Below are positions 1 to 6,227 of a DNA stretch of 9,814 bases, in pieces. The position numbers and the translations under genes are program-made. The notes beneath the pieces were generated by a model. That model did not search any database and was not told the DNA's origin. It was given only the letters and a program-made list of their open reading frames with translations. Source of the DNA: Myxococcota bacterium (lineage in GTDB: Bacteria > Myxococcota_A > Polyangia > HGW-17 > JAJRWW01); the NCBI GenBank assembly GCA_024276595.1, contig JAJRWW010000050.1, forward strand, positions 1 to 9,814, written 5' to 3'. Every line of letters starts with the position of its first letter. The first letter of the stretch is position 1.

Positions 1-1287
1 CCCTCCAGCTTTGTCGTGGACGGGCGCTACCAGGTGCTGCAGCAGGTTGGGGCCGGGGGGATGGGGCGCATCTTCAAGGTCCGGCACATCTCGCTGGGGA
101 GAGACTTCGCCCTGAAGCTGATGCACTCCAACAGCCCCACCACCGAGCGCTTCCGGGCCCACCTGCTTCGGGAGGCTCACATCGTTAGCCAGATGGATCA
201 CCCGAACGTGGTGCAGGTTACCGACTTCGGCGAGGACAGGCTCCTGGGCGTGTTCATTGTCATGGAGTACTTGAAGGGCGAGACCCTGTACGAGCTGCTC
301 ATGCGCAAAGACAGCCTTCGGATTGCCGAGGCGCTGAACATCGCGCTCCAGGTGGCGGAGGCCTTGCAGTACATGCACGCCAAGGACATCGTTCACCGGG
401 ACGTGAAGCCCGAGAACGTCTTTCTGTGCCGGCCGCCAGCGGGGAAGCGGAACCTGCCGCGGGTGAAGCTCATCGACTTCGGCCTCGCCGGGCGCGACGC
501 CAAGGCCACCGTCCGTGAGACCGGTGGCCCCATGGGCACTCCCGCGTACATGTCTCCCGAGCAGATTCACGGCAACAGGCCTCGCCCCAGCAACGACATC
601 TACTCCCTGGGGGTGCTCGTGTACGAGATGATCACGGGCGCGCCGCCCTTCGTGGGGAGCTTCCAGCAGGTGCTCGATGCGAGCCTCTCGGAGGAGCCCA
701 GGCCCCTGTCGCAGATGGTGGGCGAAGAGGTGGAGGAGCGAGTGGAGACGCTGGTGATGCGAGCTCTGGCCAAGGATGCACGCCTTCGGCACGGCAGCAT
801 GAGCGAGCTGATCTACGAGCTTCGGACCGTGATGGACATGCTGGGCGTGTCCCGGGGGCGCGGTCGTGGGCGACGCAAGGACGAGGACGCGGCCGGGAGG
901 CGAGCGGAGCTCATGGCCGGGTGGCTTGTGTTCGACAGCAGCCCTTGTCCGCTGTTTCAGCTCGATGAGGCCTGCCGAGTTCGAGCGGCCAACAGGGCCC
1001 TCAGCCGATTCCTGCGCACTACTCCAGGGGAGATCCTGGGTCGCTCGCTGGCGGCGGGGCGCCTGGGCCGCCACTACCCGGAGCTGCCCGAGGACGTGAG
1101 GGGAGTGGCTCAGGGAGGGGAGCCCCACCAGCGCCTGCTCACCATTCGAAAGCCTGACGGTCTCACCGCCAAGGTGATGGTGTGGCTGGTGCCCATTGGG
1201 GACGGAAGCTCGCAGGTGCCCACGGTTGCGGGGGTCATCGTCCCGCTGGCCTACGACGAGGAGCTTTGCAAGCAAGGTGAGACTTGA
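1..1287 (+). CDS. Ser/Thr protein kinase with C-terminal PAS-like domain (5' end outside window)
   Basis: Hanks-type Ser/Thr kinase, predicted to phosphorylate unknown protein partners in the cytoplasm. Numbering is from the GTG at 16. The glycine loop GAGGMG is at 12-17, the ATP-anchoring Lys at 34 (FALK), helix C Glu at 53, the HRD catalytic loop at 127-129 with Lys131 and Asn134, DFG at 154-156, SPE at 180-182 and the F-helix Asp at 194 (DIYSLG). All catalytic residues are present, so it should be active. After about 275 an Arg/Lys-rich linker leads to a PAS-like fold at about 300-412, with an N-terminal FxxDxxCRVRAANRA pattern followed by an ELG-like turn (GEILGRSL). No transmembrane segment is visible. 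The reading frame is open to base 1, and kinases of this family usually carry some residues before the glycine loop, so the true start probably lies upstream. Its TGA overlaps the TTG start of the next gene, indicating a coupled operon. Kinase assignment is firm; the PAS call is tentative. Confidence 0.93.
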   Translation, partial: PSSFVVDGRYQVLQQVGAGGMGRIFKVRHISLGRDFALKLMHSNSPTTERFRAHLLREAHIVSQMDHPNVVQVTDFGEDRLLGVFIVMEYLKGETLYELLMRKDSLRIAEALNIALQVAEALQYMHAKDIVHRDVKPENVFLCRPPAGKRNLPRVKLIDFGLAGRDAKATVRETGGPMGTPAYMSPEQIHGNRPRPSNDIYSLGVLVYEMITGAPPFVGSFQQVLDASLSEEPRPLSQMVGEEVEERVETLVMRALAKDARLRHGSMSELIYELRTVMDMLGVSRGRGRGRRKDEDAAGRRAELMAGWLVFDSSPCPLFQLDEACRVRAANRALSRFLRTTPGEILGRSLAAGRLGRHYPELPEDVRGVAQGGEPHQRLLTIRKPDGLTAKVMVWLVPIGDGSSQVPTVAGVIVPLAYDEELCKQGET

Positions 1288-2168
1288 GAGAGACCTACGA
1301 CGCCTGCCTCGCTGTAGCGAAGATCGAGATGGCCGCCAGGCTGAGAGGGGAGCTGGCCTGGCTGCTGGATCTTCCCCTGCCCGTGTGGGATCGGTCCGCA
1401 GGGAGCTTCGATGAGCTCCTGGACACCTTGGAGCCGGAGCTCGACCGTGTCATCGACACATCGGAGCGCCATGCCCCCGCTGCCACCAGGGCGCTCGCCG
1501 CGGCCCTGACGTACGATCGGGAGCGTCCCCTCCGTGGGTTGGCAGAGGACCTGGCTGAGATTCTGTTCCTTCCGAGGGAGCAGCGCAGCGAGTACACTGC
1601 CAACCGCCATGTGTCGCCCCCCTACAAGGTCAGGAAGCTGCTGCTGGAGTATGCTGTCCTCTCCCGTCGTCTGGATGAGCTGGTGGGGGTCATCAGCAAG
1701 GGCTACTGTGCCACCAGGTGCGAGAAGCTCCCTGTGGGCTGCTGCCACATCCTCGGCTACGACCTGGGCCTGGTGCCGGAGGCGATGCTGGAGCTACAGC
1801 GGCTGGAGGCGCTGCGCAACGGCTGGAGGGAGCCCCCACACGAGGAGCATTGCCGCTACCACTCCGTTCGTGGCTGCGTGATAGCCCTGTTCAAGTCCCC
1901 TGCCTGTGTCGGATACCTCTGCGAGCATCTCACCGCGCACCTGCGGTCAGTGCGCGGTGGCCCGGCGCTGAGCCGGTTTCTGAAGGCCCTGGCACGGTTC
2001 AACAACTGCGACCTGGACCGCAAGAGAGTCTTCGATGCCATGGGGGAGACCATCGAGGCAGGGGTAGCCCTCGTGGGGACGCAGGCGCTCAAAGGACTAT
2101 CTTTACAGCGGCGTGGGACGACAGGTCCGCAAAGAGGCTCAGGCGGTCACCCTCGTCCCGCACGGTGA
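1284..2168 (+). CDS. Cysteine-cluster protein, possibly YkgJ-like metal binding
   Basis: A 294-residue protein with no recognised enzymatic domain. Eight Cys fall between residues 142 and 213: C142-x3-C146-x6-C153-C154, then C190, C198, C208 and C213, with His155, His186, His189, His193 and His215 nearby. The CxxxC...CC arrangement resembles the YkgJ-type zinc- or iron-chelating cysteine cluster, but the spacing is not canonical, so this is a tentative family match. The N-terminal 140 residues look helical and are unassigned. The TTG start at 1284 overlaps the kinase TGA (ACTTGA), with AAGGTGA just before it. The next in-frame ATG (1329) has no obvious ribosome binding site, so TTG is preferred. 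Coupling suggests it works with the kinase-PAS protein, for example in redox or metal sensing (inference). The last 26 or so residues are Gly/Arg/Pro-rich and run antisense through the end of the DUF493 gene; they look like read-through of a lost stop rather than conserved protein. Confidence 0.7.
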   Translation: MRETYDACLAVAKIEMAARLRGELAWLLDLPLPVWDRSAGSFDELLDTLEPELDRVIDTSERHAPAATRALAAALTYDRERPLRGLAEDLAEILFLPREQRSEYTANRHVSPPYKVRKLLLEYAVLSRRLDELVGVISKGYCATRCEKLPVGCCHILGYDLGLVPEAMLELQRLEALRNGWREPPHEEHCRYHSVRGCVIALFKSPACVGYLCEHLTAHLRSVRGGPALSRFLKALARFNNCDLDRKRVFDAMGETIEAGVALVGTQALKGLSLQRRGTTGPQRGSGGHPRPAR

Positions 2169-2355
2169 CCTCCAGTAGAAGAGAGACGTACTTGCCCCGG
2201 GCGCTCCGGTTGGACACGGCCAGGGTGTGGTCCCGGCGGCCCATGAGGCCTGTGATCGCTGCCCTCAAGGCGGCCTCGTCGCGGCCAATGACCCGATAGG
2301 CCCAGGGGCAGGGGTACTCCAAGTCGGGCCTGGTCTTGCATGTTGAGTCGCTCAT
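2089..2355 (-). CDS. DUF493 / YbeD-family small protein
   Basis: An 88-residue protein of the DUF493 family (E. coli YbeD is the reference member; it has an ACT-like fold and no firmly established biochemical role). Family hallmarks are visible: the N-terminal hydrophobic-Pro segment YPCPWAYRVIG at 14-24, the central SARGKYVSLLLEVTV at 51-65 (the family's S-x-x-G-K/N-Y-x-S signature), and the C-terminal ending HAAVKIVL, matching the family's conserved Val-(Lys/Arg)-(Met/Ile)-Val-Leu end. The length is right for the family. The ATG at 2355 shares an ATGA with the TGA of the upstream SGNH gene, so it is probably translationally coupled; AGAGGT lies about 10 bases upstream. The same frame stays open far upstream (to 2766), but that part only shadows the SGNH gene. 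Last gene of the lgt operon; its 3' end overlaps the convergent cysteine-cluster gene by 80 bases. Confidence 0.9.
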   Translation of the reverse strand: MSDSTCKTRPDLEYPCPWAYRVIGRDEAALRAAITGLMGRRDHTLAVSNRSARGKYVSLLLEVTVRDEGDRLSLFADLSSHAAVKIVL

Positions 2356-3836
2356 GGGCTCGTCGACCTCTGGAGTGGAGATGGGCAGTTGAGCCCACGT
2401 CGTTTTAGGAATGCTCGGAACCGCGCCAGGATCGCGCCACCGAGACGTTTCATCATCAGCTCGTGAAAGGGGGGTTTGAAGTGAACCAGGTCGCCGTGGA
2501 TGTAGCCGCTCCTTCTCCATCGGGCCACGGATCTCAGCCCTCCCATGGAGCGAAAGTAGTCCCAGAAGGCGGTCCCATTGGCCGCAGCGATGAGGCGCTT
2601 TTCCCTGGCGCAGGCGGCCATGCGCTCGTGCCCACGAGCTCGCCCTTTCCTCCAGCGTCCAAAGGCTGGCGGAGAGAGGATCAGGATGGAGACCCGTGGC
2701 CCGAGCGCGGCTCGGATCCTCTGGATGACATCTCGCGCCCACCCGGGATGAAACCCGGGCCCCCACATGTTCGTGCCCGTGTGCAGGATGACCAAGTCGT
2801 AGGAGCGAGCGCGGAGCCCAGCCTGAAACAGATCGGGCCTGATGGCGCGCATGGTCTTCACGTTGAGGGCGCCCACGCCGAGGCCGTCGATCACCAGGCC
2901 CCGACGGCTGTTTTCGAAGACCGCGCCGAACACACCGACTGTCGTCGTCTTGACCCGCACGCGGACGGAGTGGCGGCCCAGCGGGAGGTGAAGGGTGACA
3001 CGCCGGAAGGAGCGCCGGGGGCAGCGAGTGTCAACCACGCGGGCGCTCTTGCCGTCGACGAGCAGGTCCAGCCTGCCGCCCCGGGGCCAGCAGAGGTACT
3101 GCAGCTCCACGGTGGAGAAGACCTCGTCATCGGGCGCGCCCGAGTCGGCGCTGCGCCAGGTCACAGAGGCGCCCACGCGCGAGCCAAAGGAGATGTGTCC
3201 GCTGTGGCCGTAGTAGGGGCGCCTTGTGATGCGCGGATGGGTCACGCAGTAGGCCCTAAAGCCCCGCCTGCTCCTGGTGCGGATCTCCCGGTGCTGGTAC
3301 CAGGGCACGGACTGTCCCGCCGCCACGAAGCCGTGCCCCCCACGACCGAAGTGGCGGCCCAGGACGCGTCGCAGGTAGCTCGCTGCCCAGTCCATGGTGG
3401 CGTTGGAGTCCCCGTAGAAGGCCACCCGGACCTTGCGGCGCCCGGGCGCTCCAGAGAGGAGGGCCAGCAGCGCCTCGAAGAAGCTCTCCAGGTTGTTTGC
3501 ATCGTCCAGGATCTCCACCTGCGCCGGGGCCTCTGCGGCGAGCGTGTGCAGGAGACGACAGGCCGCGCTGGGAGCGGGCACGCGCCGGCCCTGGGCGTGG
3601 CGTGTGGGTGATGCGGAAGGGCGGCTCGCGTCGGGGCGAGACACGGCCCGGGCGCTGGAGGCGGGGTGGGCGCCGACGGCGGGGGGCTTTCCATCGCCGC
3701 CCGTGCAGGAGAGCAGCAGGGGCAGCGCGAGCGTAAGCCGGGCTGCGAGCAGCGACGTGATTCGCCAGAGTCGAGGTTGCACCAGGAGCGTCGAGTGACG
3801 GCGGGCTGGCAGCGGTGCGTGGGAGAGCGAGGGCAT
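2352..3836 (-). CDS. SGNH/GDSL-family hydrolase lipoprotein
   Basis: A predicted secreted, lipid-anchored esterase of 494 residues. The N-terminus has Arg residues, a hydrophobic run (LLAARLTLALPLLLSC) and a lipobox LLSC with Cys44; the following residue is Thr, not an inner-membrane-retention Asp. A low-complexity Pro/Ala/Ser/Arg linker covers about 45-95. SGNH blocks follow: GDSN at 142-145 (nucleophile Ser144), a block II-like DGLGVGALN at 317-325, HTGTN at 352-356 (Asn356 of block III) and the catalytic dyad region HGDLVHF at 447-453 (Asp449, His452). Residues 170-310 between blocks I and II form a beta-rich insert, an arrangement that recalls peptidoglycan O-acetylesterases such as Ape1 with a CBM35-like insertion; this substrate is inference only. 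The ATG at 3836 has a short-spaced AGGGA; Val19 (GTG) is an alternative start giving a more usual signal length. It follows the WD40 gene by 12 bases and overlaps the DUF493 gene by 4. Confidence 0.85.
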   Translation of the reverse strand: MPSLSHAPLPARRHSTLLVQPRLWRITSLLAARLTLALPLLLSCTGGDGKPPAVGAHPASSARAVSRPDASRPSASPTRHAQGRRVPAPSAACRLLHTLAAEAPAQVEILDDANNLESFFEALLALLSGAPGRRKVRVAFYGDSNATMDWAASYLRRVLGRHFGRGGHGFVAAGQSVPWYQHREIRTRSRRGFRAYCVTHPRITRRPYYGHSGHISFGSRVGASVTWRSADSGAPDDEVFSTVELQYLCWPRGGRLDLLVDGKSARVVDTRCPRRSFRRVTLHLPLGRHSVRVRVKTTTVGVFGAVFENSRRGLVIDGLGVGALNVKTMRAIRPDLFQAGLRARSYDLVILHTGTNMWGPGFHPGWARDVIQRIRAALGPRVSILILSPPAFGRWRKGRARGHERMAACAREKRLIAAANGTAFWDYFRSMGGLRSVARWRRSGYIHGDLVHFKPPFHELMMKRLGGAILARFRAFLKRRGLNCPSPLQRSTSP

Positions 3837-3848
3837 TGTCCCTGAACG

Positions 3849-4919
3849 CTACATGGGCCTGGTGGACCAGACAGAGATGACGGGGTCAGCGCCGCTCCAG
3901 GCAAAGCTCTGGCCGTCCGGGGAGATTGCCACTGCAAAAAGCGGCTTGCTGGCGGCCGGGAAGCTGCGCAGGATCTTTCCACTGGTGGGGTCCACGAGCA
4001 GCGCTCGCCTGTCCACCGCCACGAGGAGGATGCGCCCGTCGGGGGAGAGGGCGGCCGCACGCACCTGCCCGGCAGAGATTGTCACCGAGGTGCGTTGCTG
4101 GCCCGTGGGCACATCCCAGGTGCGCACGGTGCGGTCCTCCGCCACCGAGAGCAAGGTCGCTCCATCGGTGGAGATGGTCACCAGGCGGACGCTGCCGGTG
4201 TGGCCCGAGAGGGTCCGGAGCGGCTTTCCCGTGGAGGTGCTCCAGAGGATGATCTTTTGGTCGGCCCCGCCGCTGGCCAGTGTCTTCCCGTCGCGGCTCC
4301 AGGCCATGGAGTAGACATCAGAGCTGTGGCCCCTGAGGGTCATGCGCCAGTCCCCAGAGGCCACGTGCCAGATCCTGATGTCCCCGCCGAAGGCGCCGCT
4401 GGCCAGGAGCTTCCCGTCCAGGCTGAAGGCCAGCGAGCGGACCCCGCCATGCTCCTTGATGATCCGCGGGCTGGTCTTGCGGTTCACCCGGCAGATTCGC
4501 AGGGTCTTGTCGGCGCTGGCGGTGGCGACAAGGTCGTCTTCGGGGTTGAAGGTCACCGCGCTCACCCACTGCTCGTGTCCCGTGAAGGCTCGCCGCGTCT
4601 TCCCGGTGGCCAGGTCCCAGAGCCGCACGGTCTTGTCCTCTCCGCCGGAGAGGATGCACCGTGAGTCTCTGCAAAAGGCGAGCCCTTCCACCCCCAGCTC
4701 GTGGCCCACCAGCTTGTAAAGAGGCCTGATGGCTCCCACGCCCTTGGTGGGGCGCTCGGCCGTGGGGCGGGGGTGGAGCCCGCTGGGTGGATCCTTCTTG
4801 CGGTCGGAGGAGGCGCGACGCCTGTTGCAGGCCCCCAGGGCGGTGAGCAAGGTCACAGCGGCGACGAGGGTGACAGCGGCCTTGGGGCGAGGGAAGCAGG
4901 AGGACGGGTGGGTGCACAT
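3849..4919 (-). CDS. WD40-repeat lipoprotein, seven-bladed beta-propeller
   Basis: A predicted envelope lipoprotein of 356 residues made of one WD40 propeller, probably a protein-interaction scaffold; no catalytic motif is seen. The signal peptide has Arg/Lys near 11-13, a hydrophobic core AAVTLVAAVTLLTALGAC and lipobox LGAC with Cys31. The residue after Cys is Asn, so outer-membrane sorting is plausible by E. coli rules. After an Arg/Lys/Pro-rich spacer, seven repeats of about 41-42 residues run from roughly residue 68 to the end. Typical GH...SPDG...LASGG.D..I.LW..... patterns are clearest in blades 1 to 5; blade 6 lacks the Trp and blade 7 ends in VWSTRPM. The start is chosen at the ATG at 4919 because it gives a normal lipoprotein signal; a TTG at 4976 extends the frame by 19 residues without a ribosome binding site. 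It stops with TAG, 12 bases before the SGNH gene and in the same frame. It lies directly after lgt, whose product would lipidate it. Confidence 0.9.
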   Translation of the reverse strand: MCTHPSSCFPRPKAAVTLVAAVTLLTALGACNRRRASSDRKKDPPSGLHPRPTAERPTKGVGAIRPLYKLVGHELGVEGLAFCRDSRCILSGGEDKTVRLWDLATGKTRRAFTGHEQWVSAVTFNPEDDLVATASADKTLRICRVNRKTSPRIIKEHGGVRSLAFSLDGKLLASGAFGGDIRIWHVASGDWRMTLRGHSSDVYSMAWSRDGKTLASGGADQKIILWSTSTGKPLRTLSGHTGSVRLVTISTDGATLLSVAEDRTVRTWDVPTGQQRTSVTISAGQVRAAALSPDGRILLVAVDRRALLVDPTSGKILRSFPAASKPLFAVAISPDGQSFAWSGADPVISVWSTRPM

Positions 4920-5009
4920 GACGATGGAGATCAATACGCCAGGGTCTGGCCAGAGGCAAGCCCCCCGTGGGTACAAAAGGCTCGAGTGGGGGCGCGAGAT
5001 GGCGGAGAA

Positions 5010-6032
5010 TCAGTGGCGCTTGCGCCCCTTCTTGCGCGCCCGCTTTCGGGCAGACTTGCTCGGCCCCGAGTCGCTGGCGTCCTTGGAGGGCTTGCCGGAG
5101 GTAGCCCTGGTCCCCTTGGAGCCGGGCTTGGTCCGCTTCTTGGCAGCCGTCTTCTTTTCGGCCTCGTCGCCGTCATCGGGCCGGTCCTGGGTGGAGGCCT
5201 TGCGCGCCCTTGCAGCTCGGGTGCGGGTCACCAGCATCCACAGGCCCAGGCCGAAGAGGGCGATGGCAAAGAGCTGCCCCGGTGTCAGCCCCAGGAAGAT
5301 CTTGTTGTCGACGATGCGAAGGAAATCGAAAAAGAAGCGTACGGGTGCGTAGATGAGGGCCAGCAGGGTGACGTTGAAGCCGGGAAAGCGCTTCGACTTG
5401 CGGTTGAAGATGAAGAGGATGGTGACCAGGCACACGGCGAAGATAAGCTCGTAGAGGCCCAGGTCGTAGCGCTGCACCAGGGGAAGGTACTTGTTCAACA
5501 ATGCGCTCTGGGACACGTCTGCCGTGGGCTGACCAACCCCTGGAATGGCCCCGGGGAAGGCCGGGTACTGGACCGAGAAGGCGAAGTCGGTGACCTTGCC
5601 GGGGTGGTCATGGGCAGTGGTGCAGCCCATGCGGCCCAGGATCCAGGCCCAGGCAAACCCCCAGCCAAAGGAGTCCAGGTAGGGCCAGATGTCGACCTTC
5701 TTGAGCTTCAGGAAGAAGATCAGACCTCCCACGCCGCCCAGAAAGCCCCCGAAGGAGGAGATGCCCTTCCAGATGTAGATGAGCTCCAGCGGGTCCTCCT
5801 TGATGCGCTCGGGGAAGTAGAAGATCACCGAGACCCAGTGGGCCAAAACAAAGCCCACCACCAGGGCCCAGATCTGAGCTTCCGAGATGATCTGGGGGTT
5901 CAGCCCGCGGCGGTCGGCATCCCTCTGGACCATGGTCACGCCGAAGATGATCGCCAGGCCCACCAGGATGCCGAAGGCGTGGATCGAAAAAGGGCCCAAG
6001 GTCCATGGGCCGGGATTGAAGTAGGGGATCAT
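5010..6032 (-). CDS. lgt: Prolipoprotein diacylglyceryl transferase Lgt, with long cationic tail
   Basis: An inner-membrane enzyme that transfers diacylglycerol from phosphatidylglycerol to the lipobox Cys of prolipoproteins, the first step of lipoprotein maturation. The 340-residue sequence has the expected multi-helix hydrophobic layout. Family landmarks are the N-terminal start MIPYFNPGPW with HAFG at 18-21, the Lgt signature GRMGC at 133-137 followed by HDHPG at 141-145, YE at 194-195, RFFFDFLR at 232-239 (second essential-Arg region) and LTPGQ at 249-253. The C-terminal 70 residues (271-340) form a disordered-looking tail with 25 Lys/Arg, absent from typical Lgt; it should lie in the cytoplasm. 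The ATG at 6032 has GAGG about 12 bases upstream. It is the first gene of the - strand run and divergent from alaS. The two following genes both encode lipoproteins, that is, Lgt substrates. Confidence 0.95.
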   Translation of the reverse strand: MIPYFNPGPWTLGPFSIHAFGILVGLAIIFGVTMVQRDADRRGLNPQIISEAQIWALVVGFVLAHWVSVIFYFPERIKEDPLELIYIWKGISSFGGFLGGVGGLIFFLKLKKVDIWPYLDSFGWGFAWAWILGRMGCTTAHDHPGKVTDFAFSVQYPAFPGAIPGVGQPTADVSQSALLNKYLPLVQRYDLGLYELIFAVCLVTILFIFNRKSKRFPGFNVTLLALIYAPVRFFFDFLRIVDNKIFLGLTPGQLFAIALFGLGLWMLVTRTRAARARKASTQDRPDDGDEAEKKTAAKKRTKPGSKGTRATSGKPSKDASDSGPSKSARKRARKKGRKRH

Positions 6033-6180
6033 GTGGAAAACCTCGGAGACGGGTTCTGGTCACTGGACCGATTCGTCGCGTGGAACATAACGCTCTCGCC
6101 CGAAAAGTGCATCATCAAACCTGGTCTGAGTCACAAAAAACTGCCCTGCCCGCGGACTGGCGCTCGGGTCTGGTGAGGGA

Positions 6181-6186
6181 TATATT
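6181..6186 (+). promoter_or_regulatory. Candidate -10 box for alaS
   Basis: TATATT matches the TATAAT consensus at five of six positions in otherwise GC-rich DNA, 42 bases before the alaS ATG. That would put the transcript start near 6193. No good -35 hexamer is seen at 16-18 bases upstream, so this is a suggestion only. Confidence 0.35.
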
Positions 6187-6190
6187 GGCC

Positions 6191-6217
6191 CCCCGCGACC
6201 GCATGTTCACGCGGAGG
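6191..6217 (+). promoter_or_regulatory. Inverted repeat covering the alaS ribosome binding site
   Basis: CCCCGCG (6191-6197) can pair with CGCGG-A-GG (6210-6217), seven pairs with one bulged A and a 12-base loop. The right arm includes the first GGAGG bases of the strong Shine-Dalgarno GGAGGTGA (6213-6220), which lies 7 bases before the ATG. It also lies at the presumed transcript start. E. coli AlaRS represses its own transcription at a palindrome flanking the start site, so a similar role is conceivable. Seen: the repeat. Inferred: any function. Confidence 0.35.
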
Positions 6218-6227
6218 TGATTGCCCA

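Larger units (their letters stand above)
6033..6227. promoter_or_regulatory. Divergent lgt / alaS intergenic promoter region
   Basis: The only sizeable non-coding gap in the window (195 bases). It separates the two divergent start codons and must contain promoters for both directions. It is visibly richer in A/T than its surroundings, with an A-run at 6134-6140 and TATATT at 6181-6186. Toward lgt I see no convincing -35/-10 pair: on the - strand TTGTGA near 6135 with GATGCA 17 bases later is weak. No riboswitch, T-box or tRNA-like fold was recognised. Confidence 0.6.

Noticed and set aside
2356..2766. Upstream extension of the DUF493 frame to a 225-residue protein
   Set aside because: The extra 137 residues overlap the SGNH gene in another frame and have no domain; the ATG at 2355 in the ATGA overlap gives the normal family length.
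2463..3611. 382-codon + strand frame opposite the SGNH gene
   Set aside because: It is a shadow of the SGNH lipoprotein, with no family features and no sensible ribosome binding site.
3849..4919. WD40 repeats as a tandem DNA repeat array
   Set aside because: The periodicity is at protein level only; the DNA copies are diverged and explained by the beta-propeller.
4920..4976. TTG start giving a 375-residue WD40 protein
   Set aside because: There is no ribosome binding site, and the longer N-terminus spoils the lipoprotein signal; the ATG at 4919 fits better.
4701..6176. 491-codon + strand frame opposite lgt and the WD40 gene start
   Set aside because: Composition is Gly/Asp/Gln-rich with no domain, and both - strand genes are firmly identified.
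6203..6220. Five-codon leader ORF (MFTRR) ending inside the alaS Shine-Dalgarno
   Set aside because: It has no ribosome binding site and no Ala codons or attenuator structure; its short length makes chance the best explanation.
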